Shown here piece after piece: positions 1 through 8,901 of a DNA stretch of 64,000 nucleotides (its first letter is position 1; the number at the start of each line of letters is the position of its first letter). The stretch covers positions 434,001-498,000 of the forward strand of contig NZ_JACSGT010000002.1 of the NCBI RefSeq assembly GCF_021504595.1. Reading direction: 5' to 3'. Made by a program: the position numbers and the translations under genes. Origin of the DNA: Chryseobacterium indicum (GTDB lineage: Bacteria > Bacteroidota > Bacteroidia > Flavobacteriales > Weeksellaceae). A model generated the notes under the pieces. That model saw only the letters and a list, made by a program, of their open reading frames with translations. It was not told the origin of the DNA and did not search any database.

Positions 1-278
1 TAATCGGAGTGCTGCAGAGAACGGATGTGTTTTCCTGCAATTCCTACCGTAACTTTACGGATCGGAACTCCTGCGCTGGACTGTGCCTCAGACACAGCAG
101 CTTTGATTGAATTAATGGTCTGCGAAATATTATTCACAATACCTTTGTGAACCCCAAGACTTTTCGCCTTTCCTACACCGAGAACTTCTATTTTCCCGTG
201 TGCATTCCTCCTTCCGACAATCGCAACAATCTTTGTTGTCCCGATGTCCAGACCTACTGAATACTCTTGATTTTCCAT
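1..278 (-). CDS. ftsA: Cell division protein FtsA, N-terminal part (cut by window edge)
   Basis: The minus strand reads ATG at 278 and stays open to the left edge, giving 92 residues. The N-terminus MENQEYSVGLDIGTTKIVAI carries the actin-fold phosphate-1 motif DIGTTK. It is followed by a region with GVHKGIVNNI and VTVGIAGKHIRS, as in FtsA. FtsA is the actin-like protein that tethers FtsZ to the membrane and recruits the divisome. The gene follows ftsQ on the same strand after about 90 bp, the usual ftsQ-ftsA-ftsZ order at the end of a dcw cluster. The C-terminal portion, including the amphipathic membrane-binding helix, lies outside the window. Confidence 0.93.
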   Translation of the reverse strand, partial: MENQEYSVGLDIGTTKIVAIVGRRNAHGKIEVLGVGKAKSLGVHKGIVNNISQTINSIKAAVSEAQSSAGVPIRKVTVGIAGKHIRSLQHSD

Positions 279-367
279 TTTTATACCGATTTGATTTTTT
301 TGTTTTTCAGTTCCTGTTTTAATAAGGATCATAGGTTTTTGCCTATGTATATTGATGTTTTTTTATT

Positions 368-1312
368 TTATTCGATCTTAACTTTTGCTTTAGTTTTCGG
401 TTTTGACGCCGTTGGTTTCTCAGTTTTTCTTGCTTGGGCTGCCTTCGGTTTTGAAGGATTTCCCGTTTTCTTAATTTCTTTTTTAACTTCAGCTTTCGGC
501 TTTGGTTCGGCACTTTTGGTGACTGCAACCGGAGCTTTTGCCAGTTCTATGTTCGCCGCTTTTAAAATACTGTCGTTTTCTTTGTAATTAGGATTTAAGG
601 TCGTTACAATCTGGTTCTGATATTTAATGGAAACCATACTGTATTTTTCAGGATCCTGATAGACAAGATATTTTTCTACAAATGCCTTAAATCCTTTAAC
701 CTTAAAATCTATATTATCTAAATCTCCAATTTCGACTTTGTAATTTCCTTCGCTGGTAAGAAGATTATAGTCGCCGTTTCGGTCTTTAGATATTCCGATA
801 AAATATTTTTTGCTGAAATCGTCGTTGTCGATCTTTTCAACCAACTCAGCAAGCTTTTCATACTCTTCTTTTTTTACATTTCCTGTCACCAACATGCATG
901 GATGAGAATACGTTTTAGAAATCGGAAATTCTATTCCTTTTTCATCTACGTAAAAGTCTCTGCCTTCTTTGTTTAATCTGAAAACAGGAACTCTCTGTTT
1001 GATGTCTAAATTCAGCTTTCCGTTCAGGTTTAAATAAACATTTGCGCTGTCCACTGCCGGAAGATTGTTGATCTTCTTTTCCAGAGCCGGAATATTGAGA
1101 TCTCCGACTTTTCCAGAAGGGTTTTCCTTTTTTACAATTTCCCGGATATCTTTTTCATCAATGAAGTAAACCGGTGTTTTTTCATTCATTTTTACAGAAA
1201 TTTTATTGTCCGTAATCTTCTGTCCGCTGAATTTCTTCAAAGAGAAACTCAGCAGAAATCCAAGGATGATTACTGTGATGGCAATTTTTAATATTCTGTA
1301 TTTATTTTTCAT
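368..1312 (-). CDS. ftsQ: Cell division protein FtsQ/DivIB-like
   Basis: This is a 314-residue bitopic membrane protein. A short cytoplasmic stretch is followed by one membrane helix at about residues 8-25. A POTRA-like periplasmic domain follows, with the segment around NNLPAVDSANVYLNLNGKL and IKQRVPVFR, then a beta domain. FtsQ links the FtsL/FtsB pair to the rest of the divisome. The position between murC and ftsA supports the call more than sequence similarity, because FtsQ is poorly conserved in Bacteroidota. From about residue 258 the protein ends in a tail very rich in Lys, Pro and Ala, which is outside the normal FtsQ fold and probably disordered. Start taken at ATG 1312. Confidence 0.88.
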   Translation of the reverse strand: MKNKYRILKIAITVIILGFLLSFSLKKFSGQKITDNKISVKMNEKTPVYFIDEKDIREIVKKENPSGKVGDLNIPALEKKINNLPAVDSANVYLNLNGKLNLDIKQRVPVFRLNKEGRDFYVDEKGIEFPISKTYSHPCMLVTGNVKKEEYEKLAELVEKIDNDDFSKKYFIGISKDRNGDYNLLTSEGNYKVEIGDLDNIDFKVKGFKAFVEKYLVYQDPEKYSMVSIKYQNQIVTTLNPNYKENDSILKAANIELAKAPVAVTKSAEPKPKAEVKKEIKKTGNPSKPKAAQARKTEKPTASKPKTKAKVKIE

Positions 1313-1374
1313 TTTTGTTTTTAGCTTTTTTAACGCTACGGTCGCAAGGTTTTTCTTTAAATTCTCGCTTTTTA

Positions 1375-1869
1375 TGTTCGCAAAGGCGTTTCACTCAGCA
1401 AATGATAGCTGAAAATATTTTTTATAATTTGTTTACTGCTCTTTTTACTCCGTCTTTAAATAAGGTAGAATGAAAATTTAAAATCATTCCTAATTTCATT
1501 TCTGTGATTCTTAAATAGTTAAGAATTTGGAAAAAATGATATTTATTAATTTCCGGAACTGCTTTTATTTCTATAATTACTTTATTTTCAATTAATAAGT
1601 CAACTCTGAATGCTTTCTCAATAATTAAACCTTCATAATTGACACTAATATCTTTTTGACTTTCAATGTTCAATCCGCTATTTTTTAACTCGTGGATTAA
1701 ACATTGCTCATAGACAATTTCATAAAGTCCGATTCCCAGTTTTCGGTGCACTTTCATCCCTGCATCAAAAACAATGTTTGAAATTTCATTTTCTGTCATT
1801 GTGTGTTTTTATTTACTCTGAAATGATATTTTCAGCTATCATTTGCTGAGTGAAACGCCTTTGCGAACA
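1375..1869. repeat. 44-bp perfect inverted repeat bracketing a small gene
   Basis: Positions 1375-1418 and 1826-1869 are perfect reverse complements over 44 bp (left arm begins TGTTCGCAAAGGCG). The stop codon of the enclosed GxxExxY gene is 3 bp inside the left arm and its start is 26 bp inside the right arm, so the 495-bp unit is essentially gene plus arms. Sequence outside the arms does not continue the symmetry. I saw no clear target duplication. Confidence 0.9.
1422..1799 (-). CDS. GxxExxY protein, PD-(D/E)XK nuclease-like
   Basis: This 125-residue protein has the family signature GLYEIVY at residues 24-30 (GxxExxY). It is followed by RVDLLI (Asp67) and IIEIKA (Glu77, Lys79), which fits the E...D...ExK active-site layout of the PD-(D/E)XK nuclease superfamily to which GxxExxY proteins are assigned. 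Biological role of the family is not established. The gene interrupts the dcw cluster between murC and ftsQ and is enclosed by a 44-bp perfect inverted repeat, so it looks like a mobile or selfish insertion rather than a division gene. Start is the ATG at 1799. Confidence 0.88.
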   Translation of the reverse strand: MTENEISNIVFDAGMKVHRKLGIGLYEIVYEQCLIHELKNSGLNIESQKDISVNYEGLIIEKAFRVDLLIENKVIIEIKAVPEINKYHFFQILNYLRITEMKLGMILNFHSTLFKDGVKRAVNKL

Positions 1870-1921
1870 AATTTCCGTGTTTTCAAAAAATTCTTTGTGT
1901 CCGTTGCGTTATATTTAATAA

Positions 1922-3280
1922 TTAAATTTTCTCTATCCATTCACAAACAGGATCATACAGTGTGTCTATATTTCCTGCCCCTACTGTAAGAAGGATGTCA
2001 AAATCTTTTTCTTTTATTTTACTGAAAGCTTCGCCTAATGTTGAAACTTCTTTTTTATCTAAATTAACTTTTTCCAGCAGCCAATTAGAAGTAATTCCTT
2101 CAAAATTTTCCTGAAGTTCTCTTGCAGGGTAAATATCAAGCAAAATCAGCTCATCAGCTTTACTTAAACTTTCTGCGAATCCGTCTGCAAAATCTCTTGT
2201 TCTGCTGAAAAGATGGGGCTGGAAAACTACCAATAACTTCTTTTCAGGGTAAAACGTACGAATGGAACTCATCACGGCATTAATTTCTGTCGGATGATGC
2301 GCATAATCATCGATGTAAATTTTACCGTTTTCGTAAATATGTTTTGTATATCTTCTTTTAATTCCTTTAAAATTGGCAATTGCTTTCTTTAAAGTTTCGA
2401 AATCTACTCCTAAATTGTTTAAAATAGCCAATGCAACCGTAGCATTTTCCACGTTGTGAATTCCCGGAATTTCCCAGACAAAATCTTTTACCGTTTCGTT
2501 TGGCGTATGGAAATCAAAATAAATTTTATCATGCTCCATTCTCAGGTTATCTGAGTAATAATCAGCCACTTCGTTTACAGCATAGGTTTGATGAGGTCTT
2601 CCGATTTCAATTCCTTTTCTTACAAAAAGCTGTCTGTCTTCGGGAACCAGAGCCGCAAATTGTCTGAACCCCTCTTCAATGGTATTTTTATCTCCGTAGA
2701 TATCCAAATGATCCGCATCGGTGGAAGTAATAACTGCCCAATCCGGAGAAAGGTTTAAGAAGCTTCTGTCGTATTCATCTGCTTCCAAAACGGAATATTG
2801 CGAGCCATTATAGAGGAAATTTGACTTAAAATTCTCAGAAATTCCTCCCAGAAAACATGAAAAAGGCAAATCTGCTTCTTTGCACAGGTGTGAAACCAAG
2901 GTAGAAGTGGTTGTCTTTCCGTGAGTTCCGGCAACAGCAATGCAATCTGTGTTTTCCGTGATCAACCCTAAAACTTTTGCACGTTTTAATACTTCAAACT
3001 GACGGGTATTGAAATAATCTAAAATGTCCAGTTTCTTAATCGCCGGAGTGTAGATAACTAACGTATCTTCTTTGTAAAGCGACGTAATTTTTTCATCAAT
3101 GACATCTTCAAAAACAATATCAATTCCCTCGCTCATTAAAGTCTGAGTAAGTTTCGTGTTGGTTTTATCGTAGCCTGAAACTTTCTTGCCCGAAGCATGG
3201 AAATAACGAGCCAAAGCACTCATCCCGATTCCCCCGATTCCAACGAAGTAAAAATTTTGATATGTTTCTAAATTGTTCAT
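1922..3280 (-). CDS. murC: UDP-N-acetylmuramate--L-alanine ligase MurC
   Basis: The 452-residue protein is of normal length for MurC, which adds L-Ala to UDP-MurNAc with ATP hydrolysis in the cytoplasm. The N-terminus has the Rossmann glycine motif GIGGIGM at residues 14-20. The P-loop GTHGKT lies at 118-123. A Mur-ligase central domain follows with LEADEYDRSF and TSTDADHLDIYG, and the C-terminal domain has IDDYAHHPTEI. It lies in the dcw cluster downstream of murG, separated from it by the GIY-YIG gene and its repeats. Confidence 0.97.
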   Translation of the reverse strand: MNNLETYQNFYFVGIGGIGMSALARYFHASGKKVSGYDKTNTKLTQTLMSEGIDIVFEDVIDEKITSLYKEDTLVIYTPAIKKLDILDYFNTRQFEVLKRAKVLGLITENTDCIAVAGTHGKTTTSTLVSHLCKEADLPFSCFLGGISENFKSNFLYNGSQYSVLEADEYDRSFLNLSPDWAVITSTDADHLDIYGDKNTIEEGFRQFAALVPEDRQLFVRKGIEIGRPHQTYAVNEVADYYSDNLRMEHDKIYFDFHTPNETVKDFVWEIPGIHNVENATVALAILNNLGVDFETLKKAIANFKGIKRRYTKHIYENGKIYIDDYAHHPTEINAVMSSIRTFYPEKKLLVVFQPHLFSRTRDFADGFAESLSKADELILLDIYPARELQENFEGITSNWLLEKVNLDKKEVSTLGEAFSKIKEKDFDILLTVGAGNIDTLYDPVCEWIEKI

Positions 3281-3380
3281 TTTATATTTTAATCTTTAAT
3301 GGCTTCTGATATACTCAAAGCTACATCACTAATCCTATTTTATACTATTAGACTCAGCTATTCTGTTATTTTTTAACGGC

Positions 3381-3403
3381 GTCAGGCTGAGCCTGTCGAA
3401 GCC
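3381..3403 (+). repeat. REP-like dispersed repeat, copy 1
   Basis: This is one of five copies in the window of a 22-23 bp sequence with core CTGAGCYTGTCGAAG. It lies 3 bp beyond the stop codon of the GIY-YIG gene and is in inverted orientation to the copy at 3724-3745 on the other side of that gene. Confidence 0.8.
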
Positions 3404-3406
3404 TTT

Positions 3407-3700
3407 CTAATCTTTCATCTTATTTTTTGATAATTCAGGCAACAATTCCCAATTATCATTTATTATTGCTTCCTTTTTCTTTCTACTCCAACCTTTAATT
3501 TGTTTTTCAAATCCTATCGCCTGATTAACATCATTAAATTCATAATAGAAAACAAGTTCTACAGGTTTTCTTGTATATGTATAGCTTTCAGGATTTAATC
3601 CGTCATTATGTTCATTAATTCTTTTTTCCAAATCATTGGTAAAACCTGTATAATAAGAATTATCCGAACATTTTACAATGTATACATAATATATTTTCAT
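3407..3700 (-). CDS. GIY-YIG nuclease family protein (UPF0213-like)
   Basis: This is a 97-residue single-domain GIY-YIG protein. The motif is VYIV at residues 6-9 and YYTGFT at 16-21, with the catalytic-type Arg27 in LEKRINEH and the metal-binding-type Glu65 in GFEKQIKGWSRKKKEALI-like context (here KKKEAII). Such small proteins are widespread in Bacteroidota and their substrate is unknown. It sits between murC and murG, where nothing of the kind is needed for wall synthesis, and is bracketed by inverted copies of a dispersed REP-like repeat. That suggests insertion as a unit. Confidence 0.9.
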   Translation of the reverse strand: MKIYYVYIVKCSDNSYYTGFTNDLEKRINEHNDGLNPESYTYTRKPVELVFYYEFNDVNQAIGFEKQIKGWSRKKKEAIINDNWELLPELSKNKMKD

Positions 3701-3723
3701 TCATTTGTGTTGGTTTTGTTAAC

Positions 3724-3794
3724 CCTTCGACAAGCTCAGGGTGACATCTCTAATACTAACTGTCTATGTTTTGTCAGGTTGAGCTTGTCGAAAC
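3724..3794. repeat. REP-like dispersed repeats, copies 2 and 3 (inverted pair)
   Basis: Two copies of the CTGAGCYTGTCGAAG repeat face each other at 3724-3745 and 3773-3794, separated by 27 nt. Together they can form a stem-loop between murG and the GIY-YIG gene. Copy 2 is also the inverted partner of the copy at 3381-3403. Confidence 0.8.
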
Positions 3795-3801
3795 TTTCTA
3801 T

Positions 3802-4923
3802 TTACTTTATCACTTTAAAAATCTCATCTACAATCTCTTTTGCCGCATTTGGTTTGGCAAAATACTTCAGATTTTCAGACATTTCTTTTCTTACTTTTTC
3901 ATTTTCGCATATTTCTGAAAGGGTATCCCAGAATTTTTCCTGCATTTCAGAGTCTTTTACCATTCGGGCTGCATTTTTTTCAACCAGATTCATCGCATTT
4001 TTGGTTTGATGGTCTTCCGCTGCAAAAGGGAAGGGAACCAATAAAACCGGCTTCTGTGCAACCGCCAGCTCTGAAATGGCAATTGCACCCGCTCTGGAAA
4101 CAATGACATCTGCTGCAGAATAGGCGGTTTCCATGTCTTTGATGAATTCTTTCAGCAGGATGGAAGATGGAAGCTGGAGGTCGGAAGATAACTCGCTGTA
4201 GTCTAACTTTCCGGTTTGCCAGATCAACTGGTATCCTTTTTCTTTAAGGTTTTCCAGATTGTCTTTCCATCCGTTATTTAATGTTCTTGAGCCTAAAGAT
4301 CCTCCGACAGATAAAATCGTCAGTTTATTTTTATCCAAGCCCATTTTTTCTTTTGCCTGAGTGGTTTCCTGCATTCCGGAAATGATATTCTCCCGAATCG
4401 GATTCCCCAGAAACTTTATTTTTTCTGCCGGAAAGCCTTCCACTTTCGGATAGGCGGTGAACACGGCTTTTGCTTTTTTACTTAAAATTTTATTCGTAAC
4501 TCCTGCATGAGCATTCTGTTCCTGAATAAAAATAGGAATTCCCAGTTTACTTGCCTCGTACAAAGCCGGTCCGCTTGCGAAACCTCCTGTTCCCACGGCA
4601 AAATCCGGAGCAAAACTTTTAATGATCTTCTTCGATTTGGATAAACTTTTTAAAATTTTAAAAGGCAATCCTAGATTCGACAAAAGATTTCCTCTGTTGA
4701 TTCCGGCAATATCAATTCCTTCGATTTTATAACCCGCCTGCGGAACTTTTTCCATTTCCATTTTTCCGTTGGCTCCAATGAACAAAAATTCAGCATCGGG
4801 AAATCTTTTTCTGATTTCGTCCGCAATAGCAATAGCAGGAAAGATGTGTCCTCCTGTTCCTCCTCCCGATAATAATACACGGATGGATTTTGATTTTTGG
4901 CTATCTGCTGATGGTTTATTCAT
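3802..4923 (-). CDS. murG: UDP-N-acetylglucosamine transferase MurG
   Basis: The 373-residue protein transfers GlcNAc onto lipid I to make lipid II at the inner face of the cytoplasmic membrane. The hallmark glycine loop GGGTGGH occurs at about residues 20-26. The second GT-B glycine motif is SVGGSLGSRTLN. The UDP-GlcNAc-binding region contains SRAGAIAISELA and PFPFAAEDHQTKNA. It lies between ftsW and murC as in other dcw clusters. An extra polar N-terminus (MNKPSADSQKSKS) precedes the fold; a later start is not available as ATG before the glycine loop. Confidence 0.97.
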   Translation of the reverse strand: MNKPSADSQKSKSIRVLLSGGGTGGHIFPAIAIADEIRKRFPDAEFLFIGANGKMEMEKVPQAGYKIEGIDIAGINRGNLLSNLGLPFKILKSLSKSKKIIKSFAPDFAVGTGGFASGPALYEASKLGIPIFIQEQNAHAGVTNKILSKKAKAVFTAYPKVEGFPAEKIKFLGNPIRENIISGMQETTQAKEKMGLDKNKLTILSVGGSLGSRTLNNGWKDNLENLKEKGYQLIWQTGKLDYSELSSDLQLPSSILLKEFIKDMETAYSAADVIVSRAGAIAISELAVAQKPVLLVPFPFAAEDHQTKNAMNLVEKNAARMVKDSEMQEKFWDTLSEICENEKVRKEMSENLKYFAKPNAAKEIVDEIFKVIK

Positions 4924-4957
4924 CTCTGTTTAAATCTTTTTTATAAATTTTTTTGTC

Positions 4958-6196
4958 TTAAGCAATGTCGTTAATCTCCGCTATGCTTTGTTTTTTGCCC
5001 ATTCCTTCTTCATCGTAAATCTGAATTCTGGAGCTTATGTTTAAAATAATTCCCAACTGCAAATATGTTACCAACATTGAGGTTCCTCCGTAACTTATTA
5101 AAGGCAGCGGTTGCCCTGTTACAGGGATTAAATTAACAGCAACTGCAATATTTACAGACAGTTGTATAAAAATCATTACTCCGAGGCTGAGAACGAGCAA
5201 AGAGCCGAAAAAAGCAGGCATCTTACTGGCTATCATGACGATACGGATTATCATAATTAAATATAAACTTACCAGAAAAACCGCTCCGATCACTCCATAT
5301 TCTTCTACAATTACAGCGAAAATAAAGTCGGAGGCAGACTGCGGAAGCATTTGTTTTAAAGCACTTTTTCCGGGTCCCATTCCTGTAACTCCGCCGTGTA
5401 CGATGGCTGCTTTTGCCATCATCACCTGATAATTTTTTGCTTTTACACTTTCGTCATCTACGTCTGCAGTTTTTGCTTTGCTTGATGTAAAGGTTTCAAT
5501 ACGGCTCATCCACGTGTGAACACGGTTTCCTCCGATTAAGTTGGTGTTTAAAGCCACCAGTAAAAACAGAACAATTGCGATGAATGAAGCAGAAATAAAT
5601 CCTGCAATGTACTTCCAGTGTAACTGTCCGATGACGAGTACAATCACTGAAACCATTAAAATCATTAACGCCGTTGAACCATTGTCTTTTGCTACCAGAA
5701 CAAAAACCAGCAGAATCGGACCGAAGATGTACATGATGTTCTCAATCGGAAGCCTTTCCCGCGTTATTTTTTTGGTTAAATATCGGCACAGATAAATAAT
5801 CAGCATTAAAAAAGCAAAGGAAGACGGCTGGAATGAAATCGGCGTTCCGGGAATTTTCAGCCATCGTGAAGCACTGGCTCCATCAATGGTCTGTCCTGTG
5901 AACATGGTGACAATCAATAGAATAACCATTAAACCAAGCATGATGCTGCTGAGTTTTCCGATGTATTCGTATTTTACCATTCCGACTACTCTCATGATTC
6001 CCAAACCTAAGACCACGAAGAACATATGTTTGATAACGTGACCGGTTGTGGTCCCGTTATTAACGATATATTCCAGATTCGAACTTGCAGAATAAACCGG
6101 GAAAATAGAGAAAATGGAGATCACAAGAATGACCATCCAAAGTACTTTATCGCCCTTCAGGAATTCAAATCTGTTTTCTGTGTCTTGTTCGTTCAT
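4958..6196 (-). CDS. ftsW: Lipid II polymerase / SEDS protein FtsW
   Basis: This is a polytopic SEDS-family protein, about 412 residues, with around ten hydrophobic segments. SEDS polymerases make septal glycan together with the class B penicillin-binding protein encoded upstream in this cluster. Family features include the hydrophobic region GTALMILMVSV, the loop around GMGPGKSALKQMLPQSASDFIFAVIVEEYG, and the C-terminal motif LPLISYGGTSMLV. I chose ATG 6196 (MNEQDTENRF). An upstream ATG at 6229 would add 11 residues and overlap murD by 11 bp, and cannot be excluded. Confidence 0.95.
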   Translation of the reverse strand: MNEQDTENRFEFLKGDKVLWMVILVISIFSIFPVYSASSNLEYIVNNGTTTGHVIKHMFFVVLGLGIMRVVGMVKYEYIGKLSSIMLGLMVILLIVTMFTGQTIDGASASRWLKIPGTPISFQPSSFAFLMLIIYLCRYLTKKITRERLPIENIMYIFGPILLVFVLVAKDNGSTALMILMVSVIVLVIGQLHWKYIAGFISASFIAIVLFLLVALNTNLIGGNRVHTWMSRIETFTSSKAKTADVDDESVKAKNYQVMMAKAAIVHGGVTGMGPGKSALKQMLPQSASDFIFAVIVEEYGVIGAVFLVSLYLIMIIRIVMIASKMPAFFGSLLVLSLGVMIFIQLSVNIAVAVNLIPVTGQPLPLISYGGTSMLVTYLQLGIILNISSRIQIYDEEGMGKKQSIAEINDIA

Positions 6197-6218
6197 ATAT
6201 AATGCTGTTGGCTTTTGG

Positions 6219-7556
6219 CTAATTGCCATTGGCTTTTAATACCTGCTCTTTAAACTGATGACCTCTGTCTTCATAGTTTTTGAATAAATCAAAACTTGCA
6301 CAGCACGGAGACAGTAAAACCGTATCTCCTTTTTCAGCGAGAGATTTTGAGATCTCCACTGCTTTTTCCATGCTCGACGTGTCGTAAATAAATTCTTTTT
6401 TGTCTTTAAAGAAGTTGATAATCTTTTCATTATCAATTCCTAAGCAGACAATTGCTTTTACTTTTCTTTTGACTAATTCTTCAATTTCAGTATAGTCATT
6501 ACCTTTATCTAAACCTCCGACAATCCAAACGGTTGGAGTTTTCATGCTTTCTAAAGCATAATAGGTTGCATTAACGTTGGTTGCCTTGCTGTCGTTGATG
6601 TATTTTACACCCTCAATTTCAGTCACAAGCTCCAGTCTGTGTTCAACCGCCTGAAAAGTCATTAATGAATTTCTTATGCTTTCATTGTTGATTTCCAGTA
6701 TTTTACCGGCAATTGACGCGGCTAAGCTGTTGGCAACATTGTGAGTTCCCAGAAGAGATAATTCATCAAGTTTCATTGAAAAAGTATCCTTCAGTTTTAC
6801 TTCAATGGTATCGCCGTTAATGAAACCTCCTTCTTCCAGTTTTTCTTTGGTGGAGAAAGGAATCATTTTCGCTTTAATTTCTAATTTTTCAAGAATATTT
6901 TTGCTCATTTCATCATCTTTATTGTAGATGAAGAAGTTGTCATTTTCCTGATTCTCTGTTATTCTGAATTTAGCCAGAGCATATTCTTCATAGTTGTAAT
7001 TGTACTGATCCAGATGGTCCTGTGACAAATTCAGCAATAAAGAAATATATGGTCTGAAATTCTGAATATCGTCCAACTGGAAAGAGCTTACTTCCAGAAC
7101 ATAATATTCATGGTTTTCATCGGCAACCTGCTTTGCAAAGCTGTACCCGATATTTCCGCCTAAACCTACGTTTAATCCGTCGTTTTTCAGGATGTAGTAG
7201 ATGAGAGACGTTGTTGTTGTTTTTCCGTTGCTTCCTGTGATGGCGATGATTTTCGCATCTGTAAATTCCGAAGCAAATTCAATTTCAGAAGAAAGTCTTA
7301 TTCCTTTCTCGTTAATTTTCTGAATCATTTCTGCCTTTTTCGGAATTCCCGGACTTTTTACAATCCAGTCGGCGTTTAAAATTCTTTCTTCATCGTGGCT
7401 TCCTTCTTCGAATTCAATTCCATTCTCGTTCAGAAACTGTCTGTAGTTATCCTTGATGGCACCTTTATCGGAAAGAAAAACTTCCATTCCTTTCTTTTTT
7501 GCCAGATAGGCAGCTCCGCAACCACTTTCTCCTCCTCCTAAAACAACTATTTTCAT
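6219..7556 (-). CDS. murD: UDP-N-acetylmuramoylalanine--D-glutamate ligase MurD
   Basis: The protein is about 445 residues and adds D-Glu to UDP-MurNAc-L-Ala. The start at 7556 (MKIVVLGGGESGCGAA) puts the glycine-rich nucleotide-binding loop at the very N-terminus, as expected; extending to 7595 only adds a poor leader. The P-loop is GSNGKTTT, followed by LEVSSFQLDDI and NLSQDHLDQY. The C-terminal domain has KATNVNATYYALES and LLSPCCASFDLFKNYEDRG, typical of MurD. It lies between mraY and ftsW. Confidence 0.96.
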   Translation of the reverse strand: MKIVVLGGGESGCGAAYLAKKKGMEVFLSDKGAIKDNYRQFLNENGIEFEEGSHDEERILNADWIVKSPGIPKKAEMIQKINEKGIRLSSEIEFASEFTDAKIIAITGSNGKTTTTSLIYYILKNDGLNVGLGGNIGYSFAKQVADENHEYYVLEVSSFQLDDIQNFRPYISLLLNLSQDHLDQYNYNYEEYALAKFRITENQENDNFFIYNKDDEMSKNILEKLEIKAKMIPFSTKEKLEEGGFINGDTIEVKLKDTFSMKLDELSLLGTHNVANSLAASIAGKILEINNESIRNSLMTFQAVEHRLELVTEIEGVKYINDSKATNVNATYYALESMKTPTVWIVGGLDKGNDYTEIEELVKRKVKAIVCLGIDNEKIINFFKDKKEFIYDTSSMEKAVEISKSLAEKGDTVLLSPCCASFDLFKNYEDRGHQFKEQVLKANGN

Positions 7557-7564
7557 ATTTATTC

Positions 7565-7642
7565 TTTTGTAAAATGTAAAATGTAAAACGTACAATGTAT
7601 CTGGTGTCTTTTTACATCAATACTTTTTACTTTTTACAAAAT
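7565..7642. repeat. Imperfect inverted repeat in the murD-mraY gap
   Basis: The 86-bp gap is filled by an imperfect palindrome. TTTTGTAAAATGTAAAATG at the left faces ACTTTTTACTTTTTACAAAA at the right, with about 15 nt between the arms. No gene is enclosed. It could act as a stem-loop in the transcript or be the scar of a lost insertion like those in neighbouring gaps. Confidence 0.55.
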
Positions 7643-8884
7643 TTATCTCATTTTTAATGTGATCAGACATACAATTGCCAACATTACTCCGATGATGATC
7701 ATTCTGTTCACTATTTTACTCTCATGAAAGCCTCCCTTCTGATAATGGTGATGTAAAGGGGACATTCTGAATAGTCTATTGTTTTGGGCATATTCGAGCC
7801 CGAATTTTCTTTTTCTGTATTTAAAAACGACAACCTGAAGCATCACGGAAATATTTTCGATCAGGAAAATTCCGCAAAGGACAGGAATCATGAGTTCTTT
7901 TCTTAAAATGATGGCTAACACAGCGATAACTCCGCCTAACATCAAACTTCCGGTGTCGCCCATGAAAACCTGAGCCGGATAGGTGTTGTACCAGAAGAAT
8001 CCGATTACGGCTCCTACCATTGCGACCACGAATATGGTGGTTTCACCCATGTTTGGAAGGAACATAATGTTCAGATAATCAGCAAAAATGATGTTCCCTG
8101 AAAGATAGGCAAACAAGCCGAGCGTTAATAAAATAACAGTACTGGTTCCTGCTGCAAGACCATCAATTCCGTCGGTAATATTGGCTCCGTTTGAAACGGC
8201 TGTTACGATGAAAATTACAATCGGGATAAAAACAATCCAAGCCCATTCGTGGGCGTCTTTATCGTTCATCCAAAACAGAATTCCGCTGTAATCGAACTCG
8301 TTGTTTTTAGCAAACGGAACGGTAGAAACGGTTATTTTCTCGGTAGGCATAAAGTTTTGCTCTACATTATTTCTGTTTACCACTTTTGCATCTGCATATT
8401 TTCTTTTTACGGTAATATCGGGATGAAAATACATGGTAACTCCCACGATTAAACCCAATCCGACCTGTCCCACGATTTTGAATTTACCGCTTAAACCGTC
8501 TTTATTCTTTTTGATCTTTTTTAGATAATCATCCAGAAAGCCTATTGCACCCATCCATATCACGGAAACAATCAGAAGAACAATGTAAACGTTTGTAATT
8601 CTGGTAAATAGCAAAACAGGAATTAACGTTGCCAAAATAATAATAAGACCTCCCATTGTTGGAGTGCCTTCTTTTTGTTTCTGCCCGTCCAGACCAAGAT
8701 CACGCACCAGTTCTCCCATCTGTTTTGCTCTCAGATAGTTGATGATTCTTTTTCCATACACCAAAGCGATGGTTAAAGAAAACAGAACCGCCATTCCTGC
8801 ACGGAAGGAGATGTATTTCAACAGTCCTAATCCTGGAACGTGGATTCCCATGCTGGTTAAATATTCGTATAGGTAGTATAGCAT
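7643..8884 (-). CDS. mraY: Phospho-N-acetylmuramoyl-pentapeptide-transferase MraY
   Basis: The 413-residue polytopic enzyme moves phospho-MurNAc-pentapeptide onto undecaprenyl phosphate to give lipid I. Motifs include KEGTPTMGG near residue 75, the catalytic-type [20 protein letters not shown] and [16 protein letters not shown], and [11 protein letters not shown] near the C-terminus. It is longer than the E. coli enzyme (360) because of an extra region around residues 165-215 with DVTVK-like polar sequence; a longer MraY is usual in Bacteroidota. It lies upstream of murD. Confidence 0.97.
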   Translation of the reverse strand: MLYYLYEYLTSMGIHVPGLGLLKYISFRAGMAVLFSLTIALVYGKRIINYLRAKQMGELVRDLGLDGQKQKEGTPTMGGLIIILATLIPVLLFTRITNVYIVLLIVSVIWMGAIGFLDDYLKKIKKNKDGLSGKFKIVGQVGLGLIVGVTMYFHPDITVKRKYADAKVVNRNNVEQNFMPTEKITVSTVPFAKNNEFDYSGILFWMNDKDAHEWAWIVFIPIVIFIVTAVSNGANITDGIDGLAAGTSTVILLTLGLFAYLSGNIIFADYLNIMFLPNMGETTIFVVAMVGAVIGFFWYNTYPAQVFMGDTGSLMLGGVIAVLAIILRKELMIPVLCGIFLIENISVMLQVVVFKYRKRKFGLEYAQNNRLFRMSPLHHHYQKGGFHESKIVNRMIIIGVMLAIVCLITLKMR

Positions 8885-8901
8885 TTCTTAATTATTGATG
8901 T

